A stretch of DNA of 64,000 nt from positions 1-64,000 of the forward strand of contig NZ_JAUSOO010000129.1 in NCBI RefSeq assembly GCF_030656115.1, written 5' to 3'. This DNA is from Hydrogenophaga sp. GTDB taxonomy: Bacteria; Pseudomonadota; Gammaproteobacteria; Burkholderiales; Burkholderiaceae_C. Position 1 is the first letter of the stretch. Each line of letters starts with the position of its first letter. The translations under genes were made by a program, and so were the position numbers. Shown one piece after another: positions 33,131-43,600 of this stretch. The notes beneath the pieces were generated by a model that was not told where the DNA came from, made no database searches, and was given only the letters and a program-made list of their open reading frames with translations.

Positions 33131-34660
33131 CTATGTCGCCACCACCGGGGCGTGCAGCCACAGCCGGAAAGTGGAGCCTTTGGTTTCTTCGCTGATCACT
33201 TCCATGCGGCCCGCGTGCAGGGCCACACACTCCTGCACGATGTGCAGGCCCATGCCCGTGCCGCGCACATTGCCCACATTGGCCCCTCTGTGAAAACGCT
33301 CAAACAGGCGTGGCAGATCGGTGGCCGGAATGCCGATGCCCTGGTCTTGCACCTCCAGCTGCACATGTTCACCATCAGCCCGTGCCCTCAGCCACACCTG
33401 GCTGCCTTGGGTCGAATACTTGAGTGCGTTTCCCAGCAGATTGGTGACGATGTGCCGCACCAGCTGGGCATCGGCCTGGCGGGGCTGTTCCAGCCCGGTG
33501 CACTCGCAATGCAAAGCGTGGCTGCGGGCATCGAGCCGAATCATTTCCTCCGCCAGCTGGGTCAGCAGCTCCGAAAACGGCAACGGGGCTGGGCCACAGC
33601 GAAACCCGCCGGCATCAAACTGGCTGGTCAGCAACACCTGATCGACCATGGCATTCATGCGGGCCACCGCCCCTTTGATGAGACCCAGCACCTCATGGCG
33701 CTCTTGCTCGGGGAAGTCGTGGCCGTAATCGTCCAACAGTTCGGCCGAAGAAAAAATGGTGGCCAGCGGCGTGCGGAACTCATGGCTGATCATGGCCACG
33801 AAGCGGGCACGCATTTCGTTGAGCTCCTTTTGCTGCGCCAGCGCATGGCGGGTGTCCTCTTCGGCCTGCTTGCGTTCGGTGATGTCCAGCACCGTCCATA
33901 CCGTGCCTTCACCCAGATCGCGCGGGCTGACCGCCTGGCCCGACAGCGAGACCCAGATGGGCTGGTTGTCCAGTCGGCGCATGGGCAACTCGGCGCGGTA
34001 AACCTCGCCCCGCGCAATGGCGGCGGCCACATCGCCCCCCACGCGCAGATATTGCTCGCGGCTCGTGTACACCTGCTCCATGCTGTGCAGGGGTTGGGCC
34101 GGATCGTTCCTGAACAAGGCAAGCATGGCCGGGTTGGCCCAGCGAAACCGGCCGGCGGCCGTCAGAAAAACGATGCCCACCACCGAACTGTTCAAGATGG
34201 TTTCACGCTCTTGCAGCGTCGCCGCCAGTTGCTGCTCCAGCCGTTTGCGTTCGGAAATGTCCCTCAAGATGGCCCCGAAACTCACCCCCTCATCCGACAG
34301 GATGGGCCAGACCGAGAGCTCAACAGGCATGCGGGTGCCGTCTTTTCTGAGCGCTTCGACCTCAATCATCCGATTGAGCATGGTGGACTGCTGGGTGGCC
34401 AGGTAACGGTTCAGTCCACGGGTGTGGGCCTCACGGAATTCCTGCGGAATGATCAGCTCAGCCAGCGGCTGGCCCAGAGCCTGTTCGGCAGTCCAGCCAA
34501 GCAGCTGCTCGGCACCCAGGTTCCATTCGATCACACGTCCTTGTGCCGTGATGCCCAGAACCGCATCGCGCGCAGAGTTGAGCAAATGCTTCAGCTGCTG
34601 TTCGCGCGCCTGAAGCCGTGCGATCTCAGCCAGCAGGTCTGCTTGGGGGGGTGTATTCAT
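33131..34660 (-). CDS. PAS-domain sensor histidine kinase
   Basis: This 509-residue soluble kinase has no transmembrane segment. It carries a PAS domain at about 20-130 (LLNSARDAVLGITAQGRV) and a second at about 145-265 (VGIVFLTAAGRFRWANPAM). HisKA follows with FVAMISHEFRTPLATI (His about 300). The ATPase part has NLLGNALKYS, DQGIGIPATDLPRLFERF and GTGMGLHIVQE. It would sense an intracellular signal and phosphorylate the regulator encoded next. The classic GlrK kinase is membrane bound, so this is a variant partner. Signal unknown. Confidence 0.88.
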   Translation of the reverse strand: MNTPPQADLLAEIARLQAREQQLKHLLNSARDAVLGITAQGRVIEWNLGAEQLLGWTAEQALGQPLAELIIPQEFREAHTRGLNRYLATQQSTMLNRMIEVEALRKDGTRMPVELSVWPILSDEGVSFGAILRDISERKRLEQQLAATLQERETILNSSVVGIVFLTAAGRFRWANPAMLALFRNDPAQPLHSMEQVYTSREQYLRVGGDVAAAIARGEVYRAELPMRRLDNQPIWVSLSGQAVSPRDLGEGTVWTVLDITERKQAEEDTRHALAQQKELNEMRARFVAMISHEFRTPLATIFSSAELLDDYGHDFPEQERHEVLGLIKGAVARMNAMVDQVLLTSQFDAGGFRCGPAPLPFSELLTQLAEEMIRLDARSHALHCECTGLEQPRQADAQLVRHIVTNLLGNALKYSTQGSQVWLRARADGEHVQLEVQDQGIGIPATDLPRLFERFHRGANVGNVRGTGMGLHIVQECVALHAGRMEVISEETKGSTFRLWLHAPVVAT

Positions 34661-35439
34661 GGCTGTTCCGGTGCGCCGAAAACTTCACTCACAGATCCGT
34701 GTGATGTGATAGCCAGTGGTTGATGGGTATCGACTTATTTCCACTTTCCGGATTCGGGTGTGGCAGCGCTCTGTCGGGTGACAAACTGGGTGGAAAAGGA
34801 GGGGCTTATCACCACACGACTTTTTCAGATTGTTTGGCACCCGGGCGACCCGTTTTGCCATAAAACATGAAAAACCGCCGCATTTGTGAGAGCGGAAGTG
34901 AAAAAATCCGCTGATCTCATCAGGCGCAAGCAATCAATGATTGAATGATAACGGTTGAGGCCCTTGTATGCCACAACGGCGGACAGCCAAGAAACCGCAG
35001 CCGGCTCCAATTGCGCACCCGACACATGCGTCAGAGACACATGCGTCAGACAGCCTTTATCCATCTGCTGCATTGCTCAGACGAACAAGTGCAAACCAAG
35101 GGCCAAGCGTTCGCCTGTGCGGGGTGGGCGCTGAGTCGCAAGGCCAAGGCTTTCAGCGGTGCTGGTGACCAACAGCGCCTACCCGCTGGCGGCCTTTGGA
35201 CAACTCCACCGGGATGTTGTGTTGTTCAACTGCTGCTTTTGGTTTTATCCCATCAGCAACGATGTACAAGGAATTTCATCAGACCGGTTTTAAAGGCGCA
35301 TAATCCGAACGTTCGATCAGTTTCACTGGTCGCACAGGTTAGGTGATCGGTCAGTTTCGCGCGCTACGGCGGTACTTTTTTGGTTTGTTGTGCTTTCGGG
35401 ACCCCATCGCTTTGTTTTATGTGTTTTTGAGGAGTCCCC
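34661..35439. other. Gap of 779 bp before the RNA-binding protein gene
   Basis: No open frame here looks like a real protein. There is a tandem 15-bp unit (ACACATGCGTCAGAG/C) at about 35021-35050. The last ~60 bases are a T-rich leader (TTTTTTGGTTTGTTG, TTTGTTTTATGTG) leading to GAGGAG, typical of cold-induced RNA-binding protein mRNAs. The kinase promoter probably lies near 34670-34760. Confidence 0.4.
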
Positions 35440-35814
35440 ATGGGCAATAAACTTTACGTCGGCAACCTGCCGTACACCGTTCGCGACGAAGACCTGCAAC
35501 AGTCATTCAGCGAATTCGGATCTGTCAGCAGCGCCAAAGTCATGATGGAGCGCGACACGGGTCGCTCCAAAGGTTTTGGTTTCGTTGAAATGGGCAATGA
35601 CGCCCAGGCCCAAGCGGCCATCAACGGCATGAACGGCCAGTCGCTCGGCGGCCGCAGCATCACCGTGAACGAAGCACGCCCCATGGAGGCACGTCCTCCC
35701 CGCACCGGCGGTTACGGCGGTGACCGTTCGGGCGGTGGTGGTGGTGGTGGTTACGGTGGCGACCGTTCCGGCGGTGGCGGCTACGGTGGTGGTGGCGGTC
35801 GCGGCGGCTACTAA
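35440..35814 (+). CDS. RRM-type RNA-binding protein with glycine-rich tail
   Basis: This 124-residue protein has one RRM (residues 4-80) with RNP2 KLYVGNLPY and RNP1 KGFGFVEM. It is followed by a Gly/Tyr/Arg-rich tail (residues 90-124). Such proteins, known as Rbp or cold-inducible RRM proteins in cyanobacteria and Betaproteobacteria, bind single-stranded RNA and are often cold- or stress-induced. A long T-rich leader and GAGGAG support high expression. An intrinsic terminator follows at 35884-35920. Confidence 0.9.
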   Translation: MGNKLYVGNLPYTVRDEDLQQSFSEFGSVSSAKVMMERDTGRSKGFGFVEMGNDAQAQAAINGMNGQSLGGRSITVNEARPMEARPPRTGGYGGDRSGGGGGGGYGGDRSGGGGYGGGGGRGGY

Positions 35815-35883
35815 GCCCTGCAACGTCTGTCAACGGCAGCCATGCCGTTGCACCCCATTTGACTCAACTTGGTGTTGAGTCGT

Positions 35884-35920
35884 AAAAAGGCTTCAAAACT
35901 TTGGTTTTGAAGCCTTTTTG
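35884..35920 (+). terminator. Bidirectional intrinsic terminator
   Basis: AAAAAGGCTTCAAAAC pairs with GTTTTGAAGCCTTTTT around a short loop and ends in five Ts. It lies between the convergent RRM gene and minE, and works for either strand. Confidence 0.88.
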
Positions 35921-35957
35921 CTTTGGCACCGCACAGCGCTGAAAAACACCAAATGCG

Positions 35958-36218
35958 CTATTTCCGCTCGGGCAACTCGATCTTGACTTCAAGCACTTCC
36001 AGATCGTCTTCACGTTCCAGCATGACCTTGATATCTTCTGGATTGATTTTGATGTATTTGCTGATCACAGCCATCAACTCGCGCTGCAGTGCAGGCAAAT
36101 AATCCGGTTCGTCTGTCTTTCGCCCACCGCGCTCATGCGCCAAGATGATCTGAAGCCGCTCTTTGGCGACACTGGCGGTTTTCTTTTTTTCGCCTAGCAG
36201 GAATGACAGGAGCGACAT
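35958..36218 (-). CDS. minE: Cell division topological specificity factor MinE
   Basis: This 86-residue MinE has a membrane-targeting N-terminus ([12 protein letters not shown]), the anti-MinCD region [13 protein letters not shown] and a C-terminal topological domain ([14 protein letters not shown]). It stimulates MinD ATPase and drives pole-to-pole oscillation. It lies four bases from the minD stop. Length and order minC-minD-minE are standard. Confidence 0.95.
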   Translation of the reverse strand: MSLLSFLLGEKKKTASVAKERLQIILAHERGGRKTDEPDYLPALQRELMAVISKYIKINPEDIKVMLEREDDLEVLEVKIELPERK

Positions 36219-36221
36219 ACC

Positions 36222-37037
36222 TTACTTCCTTCCGAACATGCGCTTGAGGAAGCTGGCTTTTTCAGCTTCGATGAAGCGCAGTGGCTTGTCGGTGCCCAGA
36301 AAGCGATCAACCACGTCGGTGTACGCCTCGGCCACGTCGGTGCCCTTGAGGTGGATGGCTGGTGTGCCCTGGTTGGACGCGGTCAGCACACTTTCGCTCT
36401 CGGGAATGACACCGATAAGTTTGATGCGCAAAATGTCTTGAATATCTTCCAGCGAGAGCATCTGCCCTTCAGCCACACGCGTGGGGTTGTAGCGCGTGAT
36501 CAGCAGATGCTCCTTGATGGGCTCTTTGCCCTCTATGGCGCGCTGCGTCTTGCTGCCCAGCATGCCCAGAATGCGGTCGGAGTCGCGCACGCTGGAAACT
36601 TCGGGGTTGGTCACAATGAGCGCTTCATCGGCGTAGTGCATGGCCATGAGCGCACCGGTTTCAATGCCGGCTGGCGAGTCGCACACGATGTACTCAAAAC
36701 CCATGGCGGCCAGGTCGATCAATACGTTGTGAACACCTTCCTGGTTCAACGCGTCTTTGTCGCGCGTCTGGCTGGCAGCCAGCACAAAGAGGTTCTCGCA
36801 CTGCTTGTCTTTGATGAGCGCCTGGTTCAGATTGGCTTCACCATGGATGACATTGATCAGATCGTAGACCACACGGCGTTCACAGCCCATGACCAGGTCA
36901 AGGTTGCGCAAACCAACATCGAAATCGATCACAGCCGTCTTGTGGCCGCGCAGCGCGAGTCCGGTAGAAAAGCTGGCGCTGGTGGTGGTTTTGCCGACAC
37001 CGCCTTTGCCGGAGGTAACAACAACAATTTTGGTCAT
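36222..37037 (-). CDS. minD: Septum site-determining protein MinD
   Basis: This 271-residue deviant Walker A ATPase has GKGGVGKTTTSASF (residues 10-23), then FDVGLRNLDLVMGC and PAGIETGALMAM (Walker B region). A C-terminal amphipathic helix for membrane binding (SFLKRMFGRK) follows. It recruits MinC and MinE to the membrane. The 26-codon upstream extension is discarded; the start at 37037 (MTKIVVVTSGKGG) is canonical. Confidence 0.96.
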   Translation of the reverse strand: MTKIVVVTSGKGGVGKTTTSASFSTGLALRGHKTAVIDFDVGLRNLDLVMGCERRVVYDLINVIHGEANLNQALIKDKQCENLFVLAASQTRDKDALNQEGVHNVLIDLAAMGFEYIVCDSPAGIETGALMAMHYADEALIVTNPEVSSVRDSDRILGMLGSKTQRAIEGKEPIKEHLLITRYNPTRVAEGQMLSLEDIQDILRIKLIGVIPESESVLTASNQGTPAIHLKGTDVAEAYTDVVDRFLGTDKPLRFIEAEKASFLKRMFGRK

Positions 37038-37095
37038 GAAGGAAATTCTTTCAGAAGCACGGTAGTGTGTGGTGCCCATCGGATGGACTGCGGCA

Positions 37096-37860
37096 TCACA
37101 CAGACAAAGGGTCAATCACAAGCTTTTCTCCGTCCTCCCCAATGACCAGGCGCACTTGGGCTGGTTTGCCCAGCACCGCATTGGGAAAAGGGACTTCGCT
37201 GGTGCGGTAAATACCCGCCACCGAAACCAGTTCGGGCGCCATATTGAGGGCAAAAATGCGGGCTTCGGTGTTGCCGCGGGCCCCTGCAATGGCCTTGCCG
37301 CGCAGCGGTGCGTAAACATGGATGTGACCGTCGGCCATGATTTCAGCACCGGGATTGACCATGGCCATCAACACCAGGTCGCGCCCGCGGGCATAGACTT
37401 GCTGGCCCGAACGAAGCGGTTTGTCAATGACCAGGGCCCCAGCCGCTGGCGGAGGTGCCACCGTTGGTTGCGCAACGGGTGCCGCCTCACTGGCCGCAGG
37501 AGTCGCTGGCCCGCGGTGCAGCGTAGCGTCGGGGGCAGAAATCAGACCGGCGGCCATGGCCTGGGCCATTTGTGCTTCGTCGCCACCCCGCACAGCCAAC
37601 GGTGTCAGCCGGTACTGGCGCAGCATCTGCATCAGTGCCACAAAATCGAGGTTGGCACCGGGCTCAACGGTTTGCAGGGAAAAAAGATCAATGACCAGCG
37701 CATCGTGGTCAAAAAAATCGGGTACGCCCCCAAATTGCTTCGCAAATTCTGTGCTGAGACGGGCCAGATCAGCAGATTTGAGCAAGAGGGCCACCAAAGG
37801 CAAGTTGGCGCTCTTGATCTCGAAGGTGGTGGGCGCGTTGGCAGCGAGGGCAACGGACAT
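37096..37860 (-). CDS. minC: Septum site-determining protein MinC
   Basis: This 254-residue MinC has an N-terminal FtsZ-antagonist domain (1-110; FEIKSANLPLVALLL) and an Ala/Pro-rich linker (about 125-150). The C-terminal beta-helix (PLRSGQQVYARGRDLVLMA, MADGHIHVYAPLRGKAIAG, NTEARIFALNMAPELVSVA) binds MinD. It inhibits Z-ring assembly away from midcell. ATG 37860 starts MSVALAANAP; the longer frame upstream is discarded. It is the first gene of minCDE. Confidence 0.95.
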   Translation of the reverse strand: MSVALAANAPTTFEIKSANLPLVALLLKSADLARLSTEFAKQFGGVPDFFDHDALVIDLFSLQTVEPGANLDFVALMQMLRQYRLTPLAVRGGDEAQMAQAMAAGLISAPDATLHRGPATPAASEAAPVAQPTVAPPPAAGALVIDKPLRSGQQVYARGRDLVLMAMVNPGAEIMADGHIHVYAPLRGKAIAGARGNTEARIFALNMAPELVSVAGIYRTSEVPFPNAVLGKPAQVRLVIGEDGEKLVIDPLSV

Positions 37861-38101
37861 GGGTGGGGCAACAGACTCAAAAACCGAGGACGACAAGGGA
37901 AAAAGCAACGGACGCGAATCCCTTTCAAGCCCGCCACCAGCCACGGCATCTTAACAGCGGGCAACGGTACCAGCGCCAAGGACTTGTACCCAAGTGTGTT
38001 CCCCCATAGGCGTTTTCAGACCCGTCTTGGCACAGCCTTGCTGAATCGGCTTGCGATTGGACAAGACAGGCCGAGCCTCACCGCCGCATACTGATAACCG
38101 C

Positions 38102-39106
38102 ATGAAAACTCAATCCCAACCATTGACCGACACGCAGCCTGGGTGTCCACCCGAACACCCACCGTCAACAGCCCCCGGCGTCTCGCGGGGATGGCGGCAG
38201 GCACTGGTGTGGCTGCGCATGACCCGACCAGCGTTCTTGCTGCTGACCGTGGTGGCTTGCGTGCTGGGCACTGCAACCGCGGCAGCGTGCGGTTGCGGAC
38301 TGGACGTGCCGCTGGCACTGGGCGCCACCGCGTTGGCGGTGCTGGCACATGCGGCCGGCAATGTGCTGAACGACCTGCACGACGCGCGCAACGGCGCCGA
38401 CGCGGCCAACCAACAAGGCATTTTCCCGTTCACGGGTGGCTCCCGCTTGATACAAACCGGCGTGGTGAGCGAACGGCAAACCGCCGAATTGGCCACCGCG
38501 CTGCTGGTTTTTTTGGTGCCGGGCGGCCTGCTGCTGGCGGTGAAGGCCGGCGGTGGTGTGTTGCTGCTGGGCATGGTGGGGCTGGCGCTGGCCTGGGCGT
38601 ATTCGGCGCCCCCACTGAAACTGGTGTCGCGCGGCTTGGGTGAACTGACCGTTGCCCTGGTCTGGTTTTTGGTGGTGGTGGGCGCCGACTATGTGCAGCG
38701 GCTCCACTTTTTCCCCATACCCGCCTGGGTGGCACTGGGTTTTGCACAGTTGGTGGCCGCGCTGTTGCTGATCAACGGATTTCCGGACGCCGATGCCGAC
38801 GCGCAGGTGGGCAAACGCACCCTGGTGGTGCGTCTGGGGCCGGTGCGCGCCTGCGCCTTGTACGCGGTGCTGGTGCTGGGCGCGCACCTGTGGCTGGTGG
38901 CTGGGGTCTGGCTTTTGGTCCCTCCCACCCAAGCCCTGTGGGGGCTGGTCTCGTTGCCGTTTTCGCTGGCAGCGGTTGCCTGGCTGGCCTGGTATGTGCG
39001 CCAGCCAGCACGGCTCAAACCAGCGCTGGTGCTCAGCGTGGCAGCGGTGCTGCTGCACGGCCTGGGTCTGGCCGCAGGGTTTGCCCAACTGGCCAGGTTG
39101 CACTGA
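38102..39106 (+). CDS. UbiA-family prenyltransferase (MenA-like)
   Basis: This 334-residue membrane protein has eight or nine hydrophobic segments and two Asp-rich motifs, NDLHDARNGAD (about 88) and INGFPDADADAQVGKRTL (about 232). These bind prenyl diphosphate with Mg. The WAYSAPPLKLVSRGLGEL block is typical of the MenA/UbiA superfamily. The prenyl acceptor is not clear: a quinone ring, heme or chlorophyll precursor are all known in the family. ATG 38102 is the best start, though its ribosome binding site is weak. It lies 241 bp from divergently transcribed minC. Confidence 0.85.
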   Translation: MKTQSQPLTDTQPGCPPEHPPSTAPGVSRGWRQALVWLRMTRPAFLLLTVVACVLGTATAAACGCGLDVPLALGATALAVLAHAAGNVLNDLHDARNGADAANQQGIFPFTGGSRLIQTGVVSERQTAELATALLVFLVPGGLLLAVKAGGGVLLLGMVGLALAWAYSAPPLKLVSRGLGELTVALVWFLVVVGADYVQRLHFFPIPAWVALGFAQLVAALLLINGFPDADADAQVGKRTLVVRLGPVRACALYAVLVLGAHLWLVAGVWLLVPPTQALWGLVSLPFSLAAVAWLAWYVRQPARLKPALVLSVAAVLLHGLGLAAGFAQLARLH

Positions 39107-39652
39107 TCCCCCCGCGGCTGGGCGTTTTCCTTGTGGCCTGTGGAAGCGACGGCACTACAGCCACCCCCGGCTTCAGTTAATCACAACACTGTGAATAACT
39201 TTTTAATAACCACACACTTATCCACAGAAGAACGGCTGCATCTCGAGTTGTCCCCGTTTCTGTCGCCGGGTAACAGGGCCCTCTGCACAGGCTTTTGCAG
39301 GACCCAAGTGCTTGTCAGCACTGGAAAAAATCGGCTTGTCCACACAAAAAGGGCCCCTCTACTACTGCTACTAATTTGTATTAAAGCTATAGAGAGATAG
39401 AAAGCGGGAACCGAAACCCCCTGTTTTTGCGCCGTCCTGAACCGCGATCAGCGGTTTTGGGGGCGGTTTTAAAAAAACCTCCGCGGTTCCGCCGTGCGTT
39501 TTTCGCGGCTTGTCGCACGCGAACCACGGCAAAGAGAACCACACGGCTTCGTTGCGCACCTAAACTGGGTTTGTGCGCTCAAGTCCGTCCTGTTCACTCA
39601 CCAGAACAGGCACAAGGCCACGACAAATCAACAGCAACCAGGGAGTTTGTCT
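39107..39652. promoter_or_regulatory. cas promoter gap with DnaA-box-like sites
   Basis: This is a 546-bp intergenic region. TTATCCACA at 39218-39226 is a perfect DnaA box; TGTGAATAA at 39190-39198 is TTATTCACA on the other strand; TTGTCCACA at 39337-39345 is a near match. A stem AACCGC-GATCA-GCGGTT lies at 39440-39456, just before TT. AT-rich DNA around 39170-39215 would ease melting or promoter opening. No gene is supported here. Confidence 0.5.
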
Positions 39653-40663
39653 TTGGACTCGATACACGCCGGTGATCTCAAAACCATCCTGCACTCAAAA
39701 CGTGCCAACCTTTACTACCTAGAACACTGCAGGGTGCTGGTCAACGGTGGCCGCGTCGAATACGTCACCGAAGAAGGGAAACAGTCGCTGTACTGGAACA
39801 TTCCCATCGCCAACACCACAACGGTGCTGCTGGGCACCGGCACTTCCATCACCCAAGCCGCGGTGCGCGAGCTGGCCAAGGCTGGCGTGATGCTGGGTTT
39901 TTGCGGCGGCGGTGGCACGCCGTTGTTTGCGGGCATGGAACAGGTGCTTGAGGTGGCCTGGATACCGCCACAAAGCGAATACCGACCCACCGAATACCTG
40001 CAGCACTGGGTGCGCTTCTGGTTTGACGATGCGCTGAGGCTGGCCGCAGCCAAGTCTTTTCAGCAGGCGCGGCTCACCCGCCTGCGTCAGCACTGGGGCA
40101 GCAGCCGTGTCTTGAAAGAACAGGGTTTCCATGTCGATGCCGACGCCTTGGATGCGCTGCTGGTTTCGGCCGCCGCCAACATGGACCGCGCGGTCGATCA
40201 CACGAACCTGATGACCGAAGAAGCGCGTCTGACCAAGCAGCTTTACAAACTGGCTTGTCGGGCCACGTCTTATGGCGAGTTCACCCGATCCAAACGCGGC
40301 GACAGCACCGACGCGGCCAACCAGTTTCTGGACCACGGCAACTACCTGGCCTACGGATTGGGCGCCACCGCCACCTGGGTGCTGGGCATACCGCATGGGC
40401 TTGCGGTGTTGCACGGCAAAACCCGGCGCGGCGGGTTGGTGTTTGATGTGGCAGACCTGATCAAGGATGCGCTCATCTTGCCGCAGGCGTTCATCTCGGC
40501 CATGAAGGGCCACAGCGAACAGGAATTCCGCCAAGCCTGCATTGAAGCGCTGACCCGCACCGAAGCACTCGACTTCATGATCGACACCCTCAAAGCGACA
40601 GCGCTCGCTCTGGGGCGCCAGGCGCAACAAGCATCAGCCCCCACAGAGGGCTCACCGCTGTGA
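39653..40663 (+). CDS. cas1: Type I-F CRISPR-associated integrase Cas1
   Basis: This 336-residue Cas1 of the I-F clade catalyses spacer integration. Landmarks are GTSITQAAVRELAKAGVML, MTEEARLTKQLYKLACRAT (catalytic Glu region), HGLAVLHGKTRRGGLVFDVADLIKD (catalytic His and Asp region) and LPQAF. The frame extends further upstream. I place the start at TTG 39653, because GGAG stands seven bases before it and the family starts near this point. It overlaps the next gene by four bases. Confidence 0.9.
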   Translation: MDSIHAGDLKTILHSKRANLYYLEHCRVLVNGGRVEYVTEEGKQSLYWNIPIANTTTVLLGTGTSITQAAVRELAKAGVMLGFCGGGGTPLFAGMEQVLEVAWIPPQSEYRPTEYLQHWVRFWFDDALRLAAAKSFQQARLTRLRQHWGSSRVLKEQGFHVDADALDALLVSAAANMDRAVDHTNLMTEEARLTKQLYKLACRATSYGEFTRSKRGDSTDAANQFLDHGNYLAYGLGATATWVLGIPHGLAVLHGKTRRGGLVFDVADLIKDALILPQAFISAMKGHSEQEFRQACIEALTRTEALDFMIDTLKATALALGRQAQQASAPTEGSPL

Positions 40664-43600
40664 ACGTGCTGATCATTTCGCAATGCGACAAACGCGCGCT
40701 GACCGAAACCCGGCGCATCCTGGACCAGTTTGCCGAGCGGCGCGGCGACCGCACCTGGCAAACCCCGATCACGCAAGACGGACTGGACACGCTGCGTCGC
40801 CTGCTGCGCAAGACCGCGCGCAAGAACACCGCCGTGGCCTGCCACTGGATACGCGGCCTGGACCATTCCGAACTGGTCTGGGTGGTGGGCGACCGCAAAC
40901 GCTTCAACGCGCATGGCGCGGTGCCCACCAACACCACACAGCGCAACATCCTGCGCGGCAACGATGAAAACGACTGGCACACCGGCCAGGACATCCACCT
41001 GCTGGCCGGGTTGGCCGCGCTGCTGCACGACCTGGGCAAAGCCAGCCGCGCTTTTCAGATGCGGCTGCGTGGTGACTTGACCGAGCGCAACCAAGTCCGG
41101 CACGAATGGGTGTCGCTGCGGCTGTTTGAAGCTTTTGTCGGCCACGACGACGATGCCACCTGGCTGGCCCGGCTGGCCAACCCCACGGCTGATGACGATG
41201 CTGCCTGGCTGGACTGGCCAGGGGGGCGTTTGCACCGCGATGGCATGGACGACCCTGTGCCCGCCCCCTTTGCCAGCCTGGCCCACGCGCCACTGGCCCA
41301 GGCCGTGGGCTGGCTGGTTGTCACACACCACCGCCTGCCCGTTCCACCGCCTCACGGTGAAGATGCAAAAGAGAATGCGGCCACCCTGCGCACAGCGCTG
41401 CAACGCATCCGTGCCGACTGGAACGAGAGTGGCTCTGGCGGCGACACAGCAACCCATCCTGGCAACACCGCCCTGTATTGGGACATTGAACCGGCCCATT
41501 TGCCCACCACCACCGCGCTGTGGCGCAAACGTGCCGCCCGCCTGGCCCAGCGCTTGCTGACCCTGTGCCAGCAACCCGACAAAGGCGCGTGGCTGTCGAA
41601 CCCCTACGTGATGCATGTGTCGCGCCTGTGCCTGATGCTGGCCGACCACCACTATTCCAGCCTGGGGCTGGACGGCAAAGGCCAGCCCGCAGCCGGGCGT
41701 GTGCAAGGGCAACAAGGTTTTGCCGTGTATGCCAACACCCTCAGACCCTCGGGCAAGCCCAATCAGCAGCTGGATGAACACCTGCTGGGCGTGGCCCGCC
41801 ACAGCAGCGAAATTGCCCACGCCTTGCCCGGCTTTGAGCACCACTTGCCCGGCCTGGGCGATTGCAAAGCCCTCAAAAAACGGGCCGCACACGAACACTT
41901 TCGGTGGCAAGACAAGGCCGCCGACCTGGCCGCCAGCGTGCGCGAGCGGGCCCATACCCAGGGCGCCTTCATCGTCAACCTGGCGTCCACCGGCTGCGGC
42001 AAAACCCTGGCCAACGCCCGCATCATGTACGCCCTGGCCGACCCCACACAGGGCATGCGCTGCGCCTTTGCCATGGGGTTGCGCACCCTCACGCTGCAAA
42101 CCGGGCGTTCGTTCAAAAACCTGCTGGGTCTGGGAGACGACGAACTGGCCATCCGCGTGGGCGGTAGCGCCAGCCGGGCGCTGTTCGAGCACCACGAACG
42201 AGAAGCCGAAAAAACCGGATCGGCATCGGTACAAAGCCTGTTCGACGAAGAGGGCGATGTCGTGTTTGAGGGCAACACCGACGGTCATGTGTTGCTGAAG
42301 AAAATCCAGCACGATCCCGCCATCAGCAAACTGCTGGCCGCGCCATTGTTGGTCTGCACCATCGACCACCTGACCCCGGCCACCGAAAGCCAGCGCGGCG
42401 GCCGCCAGATTGCCCCCATGCTGCGCCTCATGAGCGGGGACCTGGTGCTGGACGAACCCGACGACTTCGACATGGCCGACCTGCCTGCCCTCACCCGGCT
42501 GGTGCATTGGGCCGGGCTGCTGGGCGCTCGCGTGCTGCTGTCATCGGCCACGTTGCCGCCAGATCTGGTGCGCGGCCTGTTCGATGCCTACCGCCATGGC
42601 CGTGCGCACCACCAGCGCAACCGGGGGAATGCGCCCGGCGCGGCACCCCAGGTGTGCTGCCTGTGGGTGGACGAATTCAACCGCGAACACAGCGACTGCG
42701 CCGATGGCGAAGCGTTTTCAGCAGCGCACACCGCTTTTGCACAAAGCCGTGCAGGCCGCTTGAAGGGCGCAGAAGTGCGGCGCATCGCCCAACTCGCCGC
42801 CTTGAGCCTCCCCAAAGGCAAGGCCCAGGGCAACCCCACCCACGCCAGCCTGTTTGCCGCGCGGATCATCTCCCTGGCGGCGGCGCTGCACGGCAGGCAC
42901 CACAACCCCGATCCTGTCAGCGGCAAGCGCGTCAGTTTCGGGCTGGTGCGCATGGCCAACATCGAGCCACTGGTCAGCGTGGCGCTGGCGCTGTACGCCG
43001 CCACCGAATGGCCCGCCGGGTTGCGCGTGCATATGTGCGTGTACCACTCGCAATACCCGCTGTTCATCCGCTCCGACATTGAAAAGCGGCTCGATCAAGC
43101 CCTCAACCGCCGTCCTCGGCCCGACGGCAGCGACCCCGTGTTCAGCCTGCCCGACATCCGCCAGCGCCTGGATGCCCACCCCGAGCCCGACCATGTGTTC
43201 ATCGTGCTGGGCTCTCCCGTGACCGAAGTGGGCCGCGACCACGATTACGACTGGGCGGTGGTGGAGCCCTCGTCCATGCGCTCGCTCATCCAACTGGCCG
43301 GGCGCGTGCGCCGCCACCGCAAGGGTGCCGTCACCGCGCCCAATGTGCGGGTGTTCCAAAGCAACCTGCGGTACTTCAAAAACAGGGGCGTTGAAAACAT
43401 CGCCTTTTGCCAGCCCGGCTTCGAGAGCAGGCAGTTCCCGCTGAGCACGCACGCCATGGAACAGTTGCTGGCTCAGGAGCTGGATGCCAAAACCCAGAGC
43501 ATGCCCATCACCGCGATCCCGCGCCTGCTGGCCCGCCCCAGCCTGAACGCCCGCCAATCGCTGGTCGATCTGGAACACGCCCGCATGCAACACACCATGC

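Noticed and set aside
31670-34723. 1017-residue open frame on the + strand
   Set aside because: It is antisense to the regulator and kinase genes, which have clear domains and motifs.
34825-34860. TTGGCACCCGGGCG as a sigma-54 promoter for the kinase
   Set aside because: There is no GC at ten bases after GG, and the strand is wrong for the kinase gene.
34945-35346. Frames in the gap before the RRM gene
   Set aside because: Composition is not protein-like, overlapping frames disagree and a tandem repeat lies inside; I see no gene.
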